From: Ilyonectria destructans
Taxonomy: Eukaryota > Ascomycota > Sordariomycetes > Hypocreales > Nectriaceae
Length of the DNA: 64,000 bases
Direction of reading: 5' to 3'
Assembly (NCBI GenBank): GCA_020740775.1
Contig: JAHEWK010000016.1
Span: 1,240,001-1,304,000, forward strand
The position numbers and the translations under genes are program-made. The notes beneath the pieces were generated by a model. The model had not been told where the DNA came from, did no database searches, and worked only from the letters and a program-made list of their open reading frames with translations. Below are positions 63,335 through 64,000 of the stretch, in pieces (position 1 is the stretch's first letter; every line of letters starts with the position of its first letter).

Positions 63335-64000
63335 ATGTCTTTCGAAATGGAGACGCCCATATTGGGCCGGAAATCCAACACCACCATATCAGCCTCGGAG
63401 TATTCGCCGCCAGTAAAACCAACCAAGGTTGTTCAGGGAAAATTAAGAGGGTTGTGGACTTCTATAGTCCATATTATACCTTTGATTTTGACCGGCCTCC
63501 TTCTCTATCTCAACTTTGCTGGTGTTTACTGGTTCCGAGTTGGCGGGATCGGCAGAGGCTTATTCCATGTCTCACCAAGCGACATCCTCAATTCGCTCCA
63601 GCTGGCAGCAAAGCTGTACGAGCTCTTTGTCGTCGCATCCTTGGCAGCAATCACTCTCAAGGCTTACAAAAGGCGTCTTGTCGGCAGTGGCATCCCATTT
63701 GGCCTGCTCTCTGGCCCCTATCGGGTGGGGGATGTAATGTACATATTCAGCTCACGGTTTTGGAGCGGCTGGGGGTACGCCCGCTGGTTAGCGGTCTTGC
63801 TCCTCTCCAACACGCTGCTTTCCATCCTCGTCGGACCAGCTTCTGCTATCCTCATCGTACCTGAACTACGGTGGTTCCGCCTTCCCAACCCATTCTCTAA
63901 TGTCATTATGCCCATAATTCTGGAGACGCCCAACAGGTTATGGCCGACTATACTCAACGAAAGTCTTTGGGACCAAAGTGGACAGTGCCTCGACAAGGGC
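63335..64000 (+). CDS. Large fungal integral membrane protein, N-terminal part (runs off the window)
   Basis: An open frame of 222 codons from the ATG at 63335 to the last base, with no stop. It begins MSFEMETPILGRKSNTTISA, a cytosolic tail, then has hydrophobic helices IIPLILTGLLLYLNFAGVYWF, LYELFVVASLAAITL and WLAVLLLSNTLLSILVGPASAILIV. Between them lies LLSGPYRVGDVMYIFSSRFW. This pattern fits a family of large fungal membrane proteins of unknown function. The C-terminal part and domain assignment lie outside the window. Confidence 0.75.
   Translation, partial: MSFEMETPILGRKSNTTISASEYSPPVKPTKVVQGKLRGLWTSIVHIIPLILTGLLLYLNFAGVYWFRVGGIGRGLFHVSPSDILNSLQLAAKLYELFVVASLAAITLKAYKRRLVGSGIPFGLLSGPYRVGDVMYIFSSRFWSGWGYARWLAVLLLSNTLLSILVGPASAILIVPELRWFRLPNPFSNVIMPIILETPNRLWPTILNESLWDQSGQCLDKG

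Overview
This window is nuclear DNA of a filamentous ascomycete (Pezizomycotina). Most genes carry one to six short introns of about 45-70 bp with GT..AG ends. The gene families are typically fungal: a PDR-type ABC pump, a TRI12-like MFS, a Zn2Cys6 regulator, an FlbA-like RGS protein, DUF3433, DUF2985, HET, HeLo and cutinase. The FlbA-like protein resembles Sordariomycete members, so that class is my best guess, but this is inference. I found no rRNA gene, no intact tRNA and no CRISPR.

Layout. 0.7-6.7 kb: a quinone-oxidoreductase-like MDR enzyme converges on a full-length PDR ABC transporter. 9.5-11.7 kb: a broken MFS transporter. 12.9-15.5 kb: a secreted GH3 beta-glucosidase. 16.5-18.2 kb: a short FlbA-type RGS regulator. 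19.3-26.3 kb: a possible small metabolic cluster with an FAD monooxygenase, an SDR, two gene relics and a Zn2Cys6 transcription factor. 27.7-29.9 kb: a DUF3433 membrane protein. 32.7-35.4 kb: a cytochrome b561-like membrane protein and a secreted FAD-linked oxidase. 37.6-42.8 kb: two conserved fungal proteins, a small secreted protein and a divergent SDR. 43.7-48.6 kb: a sterol-glucosyltransferase-like GT28 enzyme transcribed divergently from a DUF2985 membrane protein. 49.0-58.5 kb: a HeLo-domain protein, a HET-domain protein, an 88-residue protein and a patatin-like phospholipase. 59.1-59.9 kb: a cutinase. 63.3 kb to the right edge: the start of a large membrane protein.

Themes. The left half is dominated by export, oxidoreduction and plant-polymer degradation. 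The 49-58.5 kb stretch gathers three domain types linked to fungal non-self recognition and regulated cell death. A fourth such type, a nucleoside-phosphorylase-like domain followed by a glycine-rich, amyloid-like tail, survives as a relic at 23.1-23.6 kb. None of them carries a nucleotide-binding (NACHT/NB-ARC) domain here.

Non-coding structure includes two copies of a MITE with matching inverted ends and 8-bp target duplications (26.8 and 40.1 kb), five 16-bp tandem units between the FAD monooxygenase and SDR genes, a perfect 27-bp hairpin at 36.3 kb, and a long simple-sequence tract at 50.4-51.0 kb. Gene models were joined by eye from splice signals and reading-frame phase and have not been tested against transcripts.
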